Positions 14,046-21,543 of a stretch of 64,000 nucleotides of DNA are shown piece after piece (positions within the stretch are counted from its first letter, which is position 1; every line of letters starts with the position of its first letter). Source of the stretch: a virus; the IMG/VR virus record IMGVR_UViG_3300013233_000195, positions 36,624-100,623 of that record; one strand, 5' to 3'. The notes below the pieces were generated by a model, which saw nothing but the letters and a program-made list of their open reading frames with translations, was not told where the DNA came from and ran no database searches. The translations under genes and the position numbers were made by a program.

Positions 14046-14503
14046 TATCTTCCTCCCTCCATTTCTTCCAACCAATCCAAGAAGGCTTCAAGATACTCGA
14101 TCTTCCTATCGTAGTCGGTATCTCTAGCAGTAGCGTACTCATCAAGAGCACCGTAGCAAACCTCAAAGCAATGATGGTAATTAGGAGGAGTATACTTATC
14201 GCACTTGTGAAAAACACAATCACTGCAATAATTCCGGGCAAGCTTACAGTATGGGCAGGTAGACATTAGAAGGGTCAGAATTTGGTCAATATAGACTTCC
14301 TCCCCCCCGTCGTTAGGATCAATCTCTTTATCTCGGAGACTTTCGAGAAGATCCACGAGAATGTTCAATTTCTCCATCGTAAGAGTAAAGGCAATTCTCG
14401 CTCCTTCAATAGAAGTAGAAGAATAGCCTTCTGCTACAAAGTCACTTAGTTTGTCCAAATACGTACTCCACCGTTCCACAATCTCCGCATAAGATTGAAT
14501 CAT
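14045..14503 (-). CDS. Cysteine-rich helical protein, tandem paralogue 2
   Basis: 152 aa. A helical N-terminal domain (LTMEKLNILVDLLESLRD) is followed by STCPYCKLARNYCSDC, a four-Cys metal site, and a helical C-terminus. It is a clear tandem duplicate of the adjacent gene at 14500-14988. Function unknown. Confidence 0.6.
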   Translation of the reverse strand: MIQSYAEIVERWSTYLDKLSDFVAEGYSSTSIEGARIAFTLTMEKLNILVDLLESLRDKEIDPNDGGEEVYIDQILTLLMSTCPYCKLARNYCSDCVFHKCDKYTPPNYHHCFEVCYGALDEYATARDTDYDRKIEYLEAFLDWLEEMEGGR

Positions 14504-14988
14504 TCCTCTTCTCCTTCCTTTCCAAAGTGTTCTTCAAACCAATCCATGAAGGCTTCAAGATACTTGATTTTCCCTTGGAAGAAGTCATCATCCTTCAGGT
14601 TAGTATACTTATCAAGGGCACGACGGGATACTCGCAAACAGGGAGGAGGAAAGCCAGGCTCGTTTTTATGAAACCTGGAGAAGAGACAATCTTCACAGTA
14701 GCTGCCTGAGAGTTTACAGTAGGGGCAAGTTGACATTGAAAGACAAAGGATATTCTCAATATCCTCCCAAAGCTCAAACCCATTCTCATCTAGGGAATGA
14801 GGATCAACCTTGTAATCCCTAAGATCCTTGAGAAGATCCATGAGAATGTTCAATTTTTCCATTGTCAAACCGTAGGCAATATGCGCTCCACGAGAAGAAT
14901 TAGGTGGATAACCTTCACCACCAAAACTCTTCAATTCTTCTAAGAAAAGAGTCCAACGTTCTTCAATTGCCTCAAAAGAATCCATCAT
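14500..14988 (-). CDS. Cysteine-rich helical protein, tandem paralogue 1
   Basis: 162 aa, first gene after the promoter at 15043-15071. It shares LTMEKLNILxDLLxxLRD and MSTCPYCKLxxxYCxDC with the next gene. The four cysteines probably bind zinc. Function unknown. Confidence 0.6.
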   Translation of the reverse strand: MMDSFEAIEERWTLFLEELKSFGGEGYPPNSSRGAHIAYGLTMEKLNILMDLLKDLRDYKVDPHSLDENGFELWEDIENILCLSMSTCPYCKLSGSYCEDCLFSRFHKNEPGFPPPCLRVSRRALDKYTNLKDDDFFQGKIKYLEAFMDWFEEHFGKEGEEE

Positions 14989-15014
14989 ATCCTCCTAGAT
15001 GGAAGTTTTGGAGT

Positions 15015-15036
15015 GCTTGGGGACTTTCCCCTAGCG
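15015..15036 (-). promoter_or_regulatory. Leader hairpin, second copy
   Basis: Same GCGCTAGGGGAAAGTCCCCAAG leader segment as at 12375-12396, directly downstream of the promoter at 15043. Confidence 0.6.
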
Positions 15037-15042
15037 CCTATA

Positions 15043-15071
15043 ATTATACCACGGCGGAGATCGGGTGTCAA
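15043..15071 (-). promoter_or_regulatory. Consensus sigma70 promoter
   Basis: Minus strand TTGACA (15066-15071), 17-bp spacer, TATAAT (15043-15048), extended -10 TGG. It drives the operon 14988-12565. Flanking sequence on both sides is duplicated at the 12402 promoter. Confidence 0.9.
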
Positions 15072-15091
15072 GCCCGAATTTCGCCGGGTTT

Positions 15092-15106
15092 TGGCACGAT
15101 TCTTGC
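15092..15106 (+). promoter_or_regulatory. 15-bp GG-N10-GC motif, copy 7
   Basis: Exact TGGCACGATTCTTGC, again 20 bp upstream of the leftward -35 box. Confidence 0.65.
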
Positions 15107-15125
15107 GAGGAGCCACAAGCGGAGA

Positions 15126-15166
15126 CAAAAAAATAGCCTAAAGGATATGGAAATCCTTTAGGCTAT
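15126..15166 (-). terminator. Strong rho-independent terminator
   Basis: Minus-strand 14-bp perfect stem (ATAGCCTAAAGGAT and complement) with a 6-base loop, followed by a run of T. It ends the operon whose last gene stops at 15232. Confidence 0.9.
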
Positions 15167-15178
15167 TATAAAACGAAT

Positions 15179-15211
15179 ATGTCAACCCCTTGCTGTTATA
15201 TTTCAGCGAAA
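15179..15211. repeat. 33-bp direct repeat, copy A
   Basis: Nearly identical to 15943-15975: both read ATGTCAACCCC then CTGTTATATTTCAG. CTGTTATATTTCAG is partly palindromic. This copy lies between a gene end and a terminator. Confidence 0.6.
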
Positions 15212-15231
15212 GTTTCGACAACTTTGTAATG

Positions 15232-15636
15232 TTACTCTTTCTTCTTTTTCTCCTTCTTATCAGGAGGCTTGATACTAGCAACACCAATGGGAAGAGTCTT
15301 CAGAAGGCCATCTTGAAGATAGCGCTTTAGAATGTCATTAAGATCCTGGATAATCTTACTAAAGTAGGCATACTGTGCATCTCTGGAGTCTATTCCAGAG
15401 ATAACACAGTGTAAGAAGGTAAGGAAACCAAGAGAAGCTGAGAGGGTTACGTTTGATTGTGCAATAAGACTCGTAATCCAAGGTTCTCGTAACTCGGGAT
15501 TAGGAGTATCGGGACTTGGAGTAGTAGTCTCAACAAAATGGATAATGGCTTTCACTGTTTGAAGACACTCTTCAAGTGATTCTAAACGAATCTCTTGCTT
15601 CTGTGTCTCCTCATCCCTTAGCAGACGCATTATCAT
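15232..15636 (-). CDS. Hypothetical protein with basic tail
   Basis: 134 aa from ATG 15636 (GGAG five bases upstream). Helical middle with a hydrophobic segment (SASLGFLTFLHCVISG), then a strongly basic end (KKEKKKKE). Overlaps the upstream gene by 26 bp. Unknown. Confidence 0.5.
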   Translation of the reverse strand: MIMRLLRDEETQKQEIRLESLEECLQTVKAIIHFVETTTPSPDTPNPELREPWITSLIAQSNVTLSASLGFLTFLHCVISGIDSRDAQYAYFSKIIQDLNDILKRYLQDGLLKTLPIGVASIKPPDKKEKKKKE

Positions 15637-15943
15637 TAGTCTCCTTCTGTTCTTCCTTCCACAGGTAGAAGATTGCAAGAGTTAGAGCCCAAAGAGAGCC
15701 CCAATCCTTATCCCCTACCAGAGTCCTAATATCGGAGACATTCGTACCTGTTTTACAATATCCTACGGAAGCGTATTCGTGAACCTCATCTCCAAATCTA
15801 GCTAGAACAGAAATGTTAGGACTCTCTGGGCCAGCATCGCAAAGGTAAAAGTCATGCAGTTTATTCTTTGGTGAAGCAGAACCAAGGAACCTGCAACAAC
15901 CACAATGATGTACGAAAGTAGGCTTCCCTTGAACTTGTAGCAT
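15611..15943 (-). CDS. Hypothetical protein
   Basis: 110 aa. The N-terminus has HHCGCCRF and later cysteines that could bind metal; a hydrophobic helix follows near residue 90. The ATG is immediately preceded by copy B of the 33-bp repeat, which supplies its AGGGGG ribosome-binding site. Confidence 0.5.
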   Translation of the reverse strand: MLQVQGKPTFVHHCGCCRFLGSASPKNKLHDFYLCDAGPESPNISVLARFGDEVHEYASVGYCKTGTNVSDIRTLVGDKDWGSLWALTLAIFYLWKEEQKETNDNASAKG

Positions 15944-15975
15944 GTCAACCCCCTACTGTTATATTTCAGGGAAAA
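15943..15975. repeat. 33-bp direct repeat, copy B
   Basis: Second copy of the 15179 repeat. It spans the start-codon region and ribosome-binding site of the gene starting at 15943, so a translational or regulatory role is possible. Confidence 0.6.
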
Positions 15976-15981
15976 ATTGAG

Positions 15982-16608
15982 TTATTGGTGGATGTCGCAA
16001 GCTATGATGAGAGCATCGGAATGCTTTTCAAGGTAGCTAAAGTATTCCTCGCTCCAACCTTCCTGTGTTAAGAATAGGTCTCTGGAATGCCAAGTTCCCT
16101 TAAGATCAAGAAAAGCATAAGGTACTTGGAACTCCTTCTCCCTTGGAGAAAAGGCTAGAAGCTCTTGGATACTGCAAGTATTCCCCTTGAAAGCCCGATA
16201 CTTCTCTTTGAGGACTTCCCGCTTATCCTGCGGGAACAGATCATAAATGATGTCTTGCCATCTACCTCCAAAACCCCACCACTCCCACTTTCCATTGGGA
16301 TTAGCTGTGGTAGTATGAACCCCAGTACCATCACAATCAGCGCAGTTAGGATCGGGAAAACCCTTTTTAGGATCGTTTGCTACCGTAGTATCAATGAAAT
16401 CCCTACGCTCAATTGGATCATCAATGCCGGCTTCATTGCATTGAACAATCGCTTCACGAGTAGCCTCCCAGCCAACACAATAACACTTCGTATCATGCGG
16501 GGAGGAGAGATTTGCCTCATCAAAGGGATGAAGCCGATTCTCTACTTCCTCTTCAATCTGTGGGATTTCGATGTCTGATGGCAGAATGACATGAAGATAG
16601 TAGTGCAT
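15982..16608 (-). CDS. Phage protein with WxxGGRW motif
   Basis: 208 aa from ATG 16608. A central CADCDGTG zinc-type motif is followed by NPNGKWEWWGFGGRWQDIIY. The 'KWDWYxxGGRW' pattern recurs in many phage and plasmid hypothetical proteins, known only as a conserved domain. Stop at 15982; the next gene upstream overlaps by one base. Confidence 0.65.
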   Translation of the reverse strand: MHYYLHVILPSDIEIPQIEEEVENRLHPFDEANLSSPHDTKCYCVGWEATREAIVQCNEAGIDDPIERRDFIDTTVANDPKKGFPDPNCADCDGTGVHTTTANPNGKWEWWGFGGRWQDIIYDLFPQDKREVLKEKYRAFKGNTCSIQELLAFSPREKEFQVPYAFLDLKGTWHSRDLFLTQEGWSEEYFSYLEKHSDALIIACDIHQ

Positions 16609-16796
16609 TATGCTTCCCCCTTTCCGCAAAGATCACAGATTCCAGGATGTTGGCCCATATAGATACTACAGTATTCCTCGCCCTTTTTGTTCTTAGGCCA
16701 GGGCTCTTTCCATTCTTGAATCTCTCGTTCGCAGGCTTCACAAACTTGAATGGTGTCGCCTGATGGAGTCTGGTAAGTAATCACTGAGATTGTCAT
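16608..16796 (-). CDS. Two-site zinc-finger mini-protein
   Basis: 62 aa with CEAC near residue 20 and CDLCGKG at the end, separated by a Trp/Lys-rich linker. One or two zinc sites are likely. It is coupled to both neighbours by overlapping stop and start codons. Role unknown. Confidence 0.55.
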   Translation of the reverse strand: MTISVITYQTPSGDTIQVCEACEREIQEWKEPWPKNKKGEEYCSIYMGQHPGICDLCGKGEA

Positions 16797-17197
16797 TACT
16801 TGTGCCCCTTCTTACTGTTCTTCTTAGCGGAGTTTGCCCTCATGGGAGCAAGACAAACGACCTTGACAGAACCATTACGCTTTCTTTCCTTCCTGGACAG
16901 TTCCCCAAAACGTGACATAGCCTCGTCAATATCCTCCTCGTCCATTCCAGACACCATAGTAGCAAGATAAAGACGAAAGGCTTCCTGCCACTGAATGGGC
17001 CTATCAACACCAGGCTTCACAAACGTAGGAGAGAAGACTCCTTGGGGAAAACGCTGTGTTTCATCTACTTCCGCATCGAGAGCATAGTGCATGTTCAGGA
17101 TCTCATCCTGGAGTCTGCGATAACCCTTTGCAGCGTCATCTCTCTCAATCTTAGTATAAAAGAGATCCCTGAGCATCTTCTGCGTGATCTTCCGCAT
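16796..17197 (-). CDS. Helical hypothetical protein
   Basis: 133 aa from ATG 17197 (AGGAGAAGGAAA upstream); the longer upstream frame was rejected. Long helices with a basic C-terminus (SAKKNSKKGHK). No family. Confidence 0.55.
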   Translation of the reverse strand: MRKITQKMLRDLFYTKIERDDAAKGYRRLQDEILNMHYALDAEVDETQRFPQGVFSPTFVKPGVDRPIQWQEAFRLYLATMVSGMDEEDIDEAMSRFGELSRKERKRNGSVKVVCLAPMRANSAKKNSKKGHK

Positions 17198-17207
17198 TTT
17201 CCTTCTC

Positions 17208-17846
17208 CTAGTGAAGAGGGTAATCAACCCATGAAACCGAACGATCCCAGCAAGCGCGACAAGAGCCACAATTGTTGCCCTGTAGCCTTGCAGGGCACCT
17301 ATAAGTGTCCTTTGGCGCTTCACCCTTTGTAACGGTCGAAAAAGGGAGCTTGCGAAACCTCTTAGGCTTTTTATTGATAAAAGGCCCGCTTACTCTCACT
17401 ACTAGGTTCTTTGGCAGTCTTCCTCCTTCTTCATAGAATCTACGAAGAATGTCTGTTTGCCTTGTTGGCAGCCAATGCTTTACATTGGGAGTTCTCTTGC
17501 AGACTTCCACAATTCTACGAAAGTGTTGGAGACTCTGAAGATCTCCTGAATCATGCCAACGGAAGTAAGGATGCTTTTTGGCTCTCTTTCCAATAAGAGT
17601 TACCATTGCTTCAATCCACTTAGGACTTCCTAGCTTTGCATATCTACGGAAGTAAGCGCTTTTGGCTGAGGGATAGGTATAGTTCCCTCTATTGTTCGCA
17701 TAGCAGTGACCACAAACAGAGTTTGGAACACCCATCATCTTCTTGCCGAGCTTACAAGTGCTTACTGGAAGCCCAAAAGCGTATCCTGGCATCTTAGAGG
17801 GTTCGGAAAGCCCTCCAACGATTTCGTTTGCCATTTTGATATTCAT
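17208..17846 (-). CDS. Gp88-like protein
   Basis: 212 aa matching the phage 'gene product 88' family: MPGYAFGLPVSTCKLG, VCGHCYA, FRWHDSGDLQSLQHF, WLPTRQ and a cysteine-rich end (CPARLQGNNCGSCRACW). The conserved Cys and HDSGD motifs suggest a metal-dependent enzyme, but its reaction is not known to me. GGAGCATAATGT precedes ATG 17846. Confidence 0.75.
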   Translation of the reverse strand: MNIKMANEIVGGLSEPSKMPGYAFGLPVSTCKLGKKMMGVPNSVCGHCYANNRGNYTYPSAKSAYFRRYAKLGSPKWIEAMVTLIGKRAKKHPYFRWHDSGDLQSLQHFRRIVEVCKRTPNVKHWLPTRQTDILRRFYEEGGRLPKNLVVRVSGPFINKKPKRFRKLPFSTVTKGEAPKDTYRCPARLQGNNCGSCRACWDRSVSWVDYPLH

Positions 17847-17998
17847 ACATTATGCTCCGTAGAATGAATGATTACCCATAGAAAGGCACCCATACAAAGA
17901 GCTGTGCAAAGATTAGACACTACCCCCAGCGAAAAAAGGTAAATAATGAAACCCGGAGCAATTGCAAATGTAGCGACTTTTTTGGTTCTATTATCCAT
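17843..17998 (-). CDS. Small two-helix membrane protein
   Basis: 51 aa from ATG 17998. Two hydrophobic segments (IAPGFIIYLFSLGVV and LCTALCMGAFLWVII) with a short basic N-terminus. Coupled to the Gp88-like gene. Unknown role. Confidence 0.5.
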   Translation of the reverse strand: MDNRTKKVATFAIAPGFIIYLFSLGVVSNLCTALCMGAFLWVIIHSTEHNV

Positions 17999-18527
17999 TG
18001 TGTTCCCTCCGAATTCGGAAGGTATGGTCATTCTGGTCAAATGAGTCAAACTTGAGGAAAAACTGACTTTCAGAATCCTCTGTTAGTGCCTTGAGAATCT
18101 CCAAAGAAAGCGGATCTGGAGTCTCGTAAACAGGCTGTGCTAATGGAAAACCAAAGGGTCGAGAGAATCTCTCAATGGTAGCCCAGTTATGCCAATAAGA
18201 GTGCCCAGTTGACCAAAGATCCGTTATAAAGAATTCATTTACGGCCTCTGGAACAATACCCTGGACTGCAAAGAGAGGGAACATTGCCACCATCTCTGTG
18301 GGTTGGAGAACATGTCCTGGGAAGATCTCATTTCCAACAGAAATTGTCCTTACAATCTCTATAGTTTCCCCCTTGATTACAAGGTGTGACCCAGAGTCAT
18401 TATCATACAGCAAAGTTGGAAAACCCACAGGAGTCTTGAGAAGAATCTTAGGTCCAAAGTCTCTCAAAAACTCCGGTGGATTATCAAAATCCAGGAGAGG
18501 ATGAATTTGTGGACTAGTTAGCTTCAT
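17991..18527 (-). CDS. Hypothetical protein
   Basis: 178 aa from ATG 18527 (GGAGAAGAGC upstream). Beta-rich with several aromatic residues (STGHSYWHNWATIERF). No family recognised. Confidence 0.55.
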   Translation of the reverse strand: MKLTSPQIHPLLDFDNPPEFLRDFGPKILLKTPVGFPTLLYDNDSGSHLVIKGETIEIVRTISVGNEIFPGHVLQPTEMVAMFPLFAVQGIVPEAVNEFFITDLWSTGHSYWHNWATIERFSRPFGFPLAQPVYETPDPLSLEILKALTEDSESQFFLKFDSFDQNDHTFRIRREHNG

Positions 18528-18546
18528 GCTCTTCTCCAAAGGAATA

Positions 18547-18573
18547 GGAGGGGGCATTAGCCCCCTCCTATTC
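18547..18573 (-). terminator. GC-rich hairpin after DUF932 gene
   Basis: Perfect arms ATAGGAGGGGG / CCCCCTCCTAT lie just beyond the stop of the 18582 gene. Only a weak T stretch follows, so partial termination or mRNA stabilisation is more likely than full termination. Confidence 0.45.
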
Positions 18574-18581
18574 TCACTTGT

Positions 18582-19646
18582 TTAGACCAATGCCAAGATT
18601 GCGGAAGCCTTACGATCTAGGTCCGCTCGACTTCCAGCAAACTTGCTATTCTGAGAAAGTCGAGTCATAGCATCCACAACGGAGAAAGCACTGAATCGGT
18701 TAGAAGTCTCTTCAATAAGGTCTGTGACCATTTCCGAAGCCTTCTTCGAATACCCCTGCTTCTGGAGAAGCGTAAGAACCTCTTCCTTATAGCCCAGGTC
18801 AGTATTCTCAGCAGCCCGCATCTTTGTTACAAAAGCATCCTTGCGAAGGTCTGAGATCCTGATAAGATCCTCGACCATATAGCTGATATCGCTAAGGATT
18901 CTCTGTGAGTTTCCAACATGCCGACGGACAACCTGCTGAACCTCCGTAGCATCCCAAACAATATGGTTTGCACAGATGTACTGGTACCAGAAGGTCTCAA
19001 TACCAACAGAGCGAGAACCAACCTCTGAATTCCAAACAAAGAATCCAGGTGAGAACTCCTGGTTTTGTCCGCCAACATCAAGCTCTACACGAGTATCAGG
19101 ATCAACGAGAAACATGAACATATCCTGCTCACCCGTATAAAGCCCAGTAGCTCCATTAAACCCCTTCTTAGGAGGAGCATAATGAGGAGCGGCCTTTGAG
19201 ATTGCGTCCACAACCTGAGAATCCCAAATTCGGGAATACTTATTGCTTGTTACTGCTCGAAGCTGTGCGTCAGGCTTTCCCTCTTTCAGAGTTACAAGAG
19301 AACGAACTGAACCAGCAGCAGAAGCTCTCTGTGAAAACAGTTCATTCAAAGCCACTGCTGCCGTGTGAGAAGACAGCCGATTGATCGTTCTCTTCTCTGC
19401 TCCGGCCATTCTACAAAGCTGAGAGAATGCCCAGGAGTTGATTGAGTAGGTATTACTGGAAGTACAAAGATTCACAGTGAGAGTATTGGGATCTGACTCA
19501 AAAGAGAGCTGATTAGCAGGCACGGAGAACTCTCCACTATCGCTCATTCGTTCCAGACAAGCCCTGTGAAGACTGGGAATGTCTTCAAAAGTCTCATCTG
19601 CCTTACGACTGAAAAGCTGATGACTGGCCTTCAAAAGATTTGCCAT
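18582..19646 (-). CDS. DUF932 / phage-plasmid-like protein
   Basis: 354 aa. The pattern SVPANQLSFESDPNTL, then VTSNKYSRIWDSQVVDAI, then IETFWYQYICANHIVWDA fits the DUF932 (TIGR03299-like) family common in phages and plasmids. The biochemical role is unknown; the fold mixes beta strands and a helical C-terminus. It overlaps the next gene upstream by 16 bp and is co-transcribed from 20189. Confidence 0.75.
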   Translation of the reverse strand: MANLLKASHQLFSRKADETFEDIPSLHRACLERMSDSGEFSVPANQLSFESDPNTLTVNLCTSSNTYSINSWAFSQLCRMAGAEKRTINRLSSHTAAVALNELFSQRASAAGSVRSLVTLKEGKPDAQLRAVTSNKYSRIWDSQVVDAISKAAPHYAPPKKGFNGATGLYTGEQDMFMFLVDPDTRVELDVGGQNQEFSPGFFVWNSEVGSRSVGIETFWYQYICANHIVWDATEVQQVVRRHVGNSQRILSDISYMVEDLIRISDLRKDAFVTKMRAAENTDLGYKEEVLTLLQKQGYSKKASEMVTDLIEETSNRFSAFSVVDAMTRLSQNSKFAGSRADLDRKASAILALV

Positions 19647-20017
19647 TTTCTTGGCTCCTGATTAAGAGTAGCCCTAGCCCGCCTAACTTGAGCGTGCAAC
19701 CAATCAATGAACTGGAGACAGTCATCTCGGTTTACATTAGCTCTTCCTCCTATATGCCATTCATAAGGCTCTAGGGACGCTTTCATACGAAACTGCTCCG
19801 GTGTTGGAAGCCCCGCAGCATACTTGCTTGTCTCCTTGTAATCGTAGAGAGTCCAAAGAGTCCCATCATCCCCACGAAGTACCCATTCTGTTGATACTTT
19901 GCCCCCATCTCCAGCACCATTTGGAGAACCTAATGCCACCACAAGCTCAGGATAGGTAGCTGAAAAGTAACCCTTTAGACAAGTGCCTTCAGGGCTATCA
20001 CTGATTACTGCATACAT
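19631..20017 (-). CDS. Conserved phage protein (WHIGG motif)
   Basis: 128 aa from ATG 20017 with GGGAGG upstream. The pattern KVSTEWVLRGDDGTLWTLYDYK ... EPYEWHIGG is found in a widespread phage hypothetical family. Residues after WHIGG are a helical end. It is the first gene after the promoter at 20161 and the tandem 48-bp leader repeats. Confidence 0.65.
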   Translation of the reverse strand: MYAVISDSPEGTCLKGYFSATYPELVVALGSPNGAGDGGKVSTEWVLRGDDGTLWTLYDYKETSKYAAGLPTPEQFRMKASLEPYEWHIGGRANVNRDDCLQFIDWLHAQVRRARATLNQEPRKWQIF

Positions 20018-20044
20018 AAGCAATCCTCCCATGCCAACGTCGTG

Positions 20045-20153
20045 TCATGACGGGATTGACCCACCAAGGGAAAAGGTCGGATTGTTCCCGACAATCTACC
20101 CTGTATCATGACGGGATTGACCCACCAAGGGATAAGGCCGGATTGTTCCCGAC
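20045..20153. repeat. Tandem 48-bp leader repeats
   Basis: Two copies (20045-20092 and 20106-20153) identical at all but two positions, period 61 bp. They fall between the promoter -10 (20161) and the first start codon (20017), so both would be transcribed. Each copy has CGGGA/TCCCG ends that can pair across about 30 nt. They could be tandem RNA elements or operators. Confidence 0.7.
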
Positions 20154-20160
20154 GGCCAAC

Positions 20161-20189
20161 ATTATAGCACGGCGGAGCGGGGCCGTCAA
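20161..20189 (-). promoter_or_regulatory. Strong sigma70 promoter
   Basis: Minus strand TTGACG (20184-20189), 17-bp spacer, TATAAT (20161-20166). A second TTGACG and a T6 run lie just upstream (to 20212), an arrangement repeated at the 26792 promoter. It drives the operon 20017-15232. Confidence 0.85.
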
Positions 20190-20219
20190 GGAAAAAATCG
20201 TCAACCCCCCGTCAACCCC

Positions 20220-20447
20220 TCACTCGCAGGAGTCTGGTCTTGTAAAATAGTAGTAAAAATCATGTTGATTGGTATAAACGTCGCAAGTGCAAGGTACTGC
20301 ATGCGTTCTATTATATCTCTCAAAAAATTGCTCGTTGAAATCCTGATTGTAGAGACTATGATCGGGGAAAATACACTTTACTACATCACTGCAAGCAGAG
20401 AGGAGAAGAACAGCACAAAGAATAACCGCAGACCAAAGGTAACGCAT
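20220..20447 (-). CDS. Small lipoprotein
   Basis: 75 aa with a type II signal peptide: MRYLWSAVILCAVLLLSACS, lipobox LSAC with Cys 19. The mature part of about 57 residues has three more cysteines and many aromatic residues. Phage lipoproteins of this size can block receptors (for example T5 Llp) or act in lysis as outer spanins; neither is proven here. TAGGAGG precedes the ATG. Confidence 0.7.
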   Translation of the reverse strand: MRYLWSAVILCAVLLLSACSDVVKCIFPDHSLYNQDFNEQFFERYNRTHAVPCTCDVYTNQHDFYYYFTRPDSCE

Positions 20448-20457
20448 GGTAAACCTC

Positions 20458-21543
20458 CTAGAATGGGGGACGAACTGCCATAGCCTTCCGAATAGTCAAT
20501 CCCAGGTAGTAGTCGCTATCATGGTGTGTCCTAGCCTTTCCGTGTGAGTAATTCCACAGGATTGTGGCTATCTCAGCTACAGTGAAGCGATTTTTAGCTA
20601 GGAAGGCAGCTAAAGCGTAGTCAAGACCTGAACGAGAGTGATCTGCTTTCTGCGTTGTATTCCCAAGCCACAGTTGGCGCACTCTTTCATTACGAAGTAG
20701 CTCTAAAGAGAACCTAGCAGGAAGCTGTGCTTCCTTATAATCTCCCAGAGTAAAGTCAACTCCCTCAATAGTACGAAAGTTACTACTCTGTATATTTTCA
20801 ACAGAGATTTTGGTAACTTCATCCATCATGAGAGAAAGTCTACCATCCCAAGGTTGAAGGATCTTAGCCATTCTGTGGGGGCGCTCTGGAGTATTCTCTC
20901 CTTTGATGCAGAGAGTCCCAGGAATCTTTACAATTCGGGCAAGATCGTAGACATTATCAATATTAATCCTAAACTTATGTTCCCACTTACTTCTTAGCTG
21001 ATCCTCCCACACCATTAACTGTTTGGTAATCTCTTCTCTCTTATTGGGTTCAATCTTGTAATGATGCACAGGGAACCAGGGATAGGCTCCATTTCCAGAG
21101 CTAATAATGGGATTGTTCTCATCCTTGGCAATCTCTTGAGCAGCTCTAATTGCCTGTAGGTGCTCTGCTTCTGTTGCCGCACAATTTCCACAGTTGGGCC
21201 TTTTGGCATCTATGTCAAGAGACAGGTTAGAAATCCACTCAATGTCAGTAGAACGTCCTCCCCGGCAAATGTCTTCCTTATGGAAGGAAATCCTATTTCT
21301 TAGATTGGGAGTGACAATAGCCTTTGGTCTTGCATTTCTTCCTGCGTAGAGATTATACTTTCCAGCAAGCTCTGCTAGAGCATCTACAAAAGCATCTTCG
21401 GACACAAAGAAACCCAACCCAATGTGTGGGCCAAAGCGCTCCTTTGGATTGATTGCTCGGACCTCTGTACATGACTGTGGGAGTTCATGGTGTCCCAAGA
21501 GCTTCCAAAAGGCTCTGACATCCTTTTCATTAAACTTTTCCAT
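20458..21543 (-). CDS. PrimPol-type primase (AEP superfamily)
   Basis: 361 aa. The archaeo-eukaryotic primase core shows the catalytic D-x-D as LSLDIDAKRP (D110, D112), the SGNGAYPWFP motif (about 149-157) and the late motif RIVKIPGT (203-210). The C-terminal 80 residues (TQKADHSRSGLDYALAAFL onward) resemble a PriCT-type helical extension. It probably synthesises primers for phage DNA replication. No helicase domain is fused. The gene overlaps the metallopeptidase-like gene by 14 bp. Confidence 0.8.
   Translation of the reverse strand: MEKFNEKDVRAFWKLLGHHELPQSCTEVRAINPKERFGPHIGLGFFVSEDAFVDALAELAGKYNLYAGRNARPKAIVTPNLRNRISFHKEDICRGGRSTDIEWISNLSLDIDAKRPNCGNCAATEAEHLQAIRAAQEIAKDENNPIISSGNGAYPWFPVHHYKIEPNKREEITKQLMVWEDQLRSKWEHKFRINIDNVYDLARIVKIPGTLCIKGENTPERPHRMAKILQPWDGRLSLMMDEVTKISVENIQSSNFRTIEGVDFTLGDYKEAQLPARFSLELLRNERVRQLWLGNTTQKADHSRSGLDYALAAFLAKNRFTVAEIATILWNYSHGKARTHHDSDYYLGLTIRKAMAVRPPF

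Noticed and set aside
15181-15207. Promoter formed by TTGACA and TATAAT near 15165-15190
   Set aside because: The boxes are only 9 bp apart, too close for sigma70; the TATAAT lies in a terminator.
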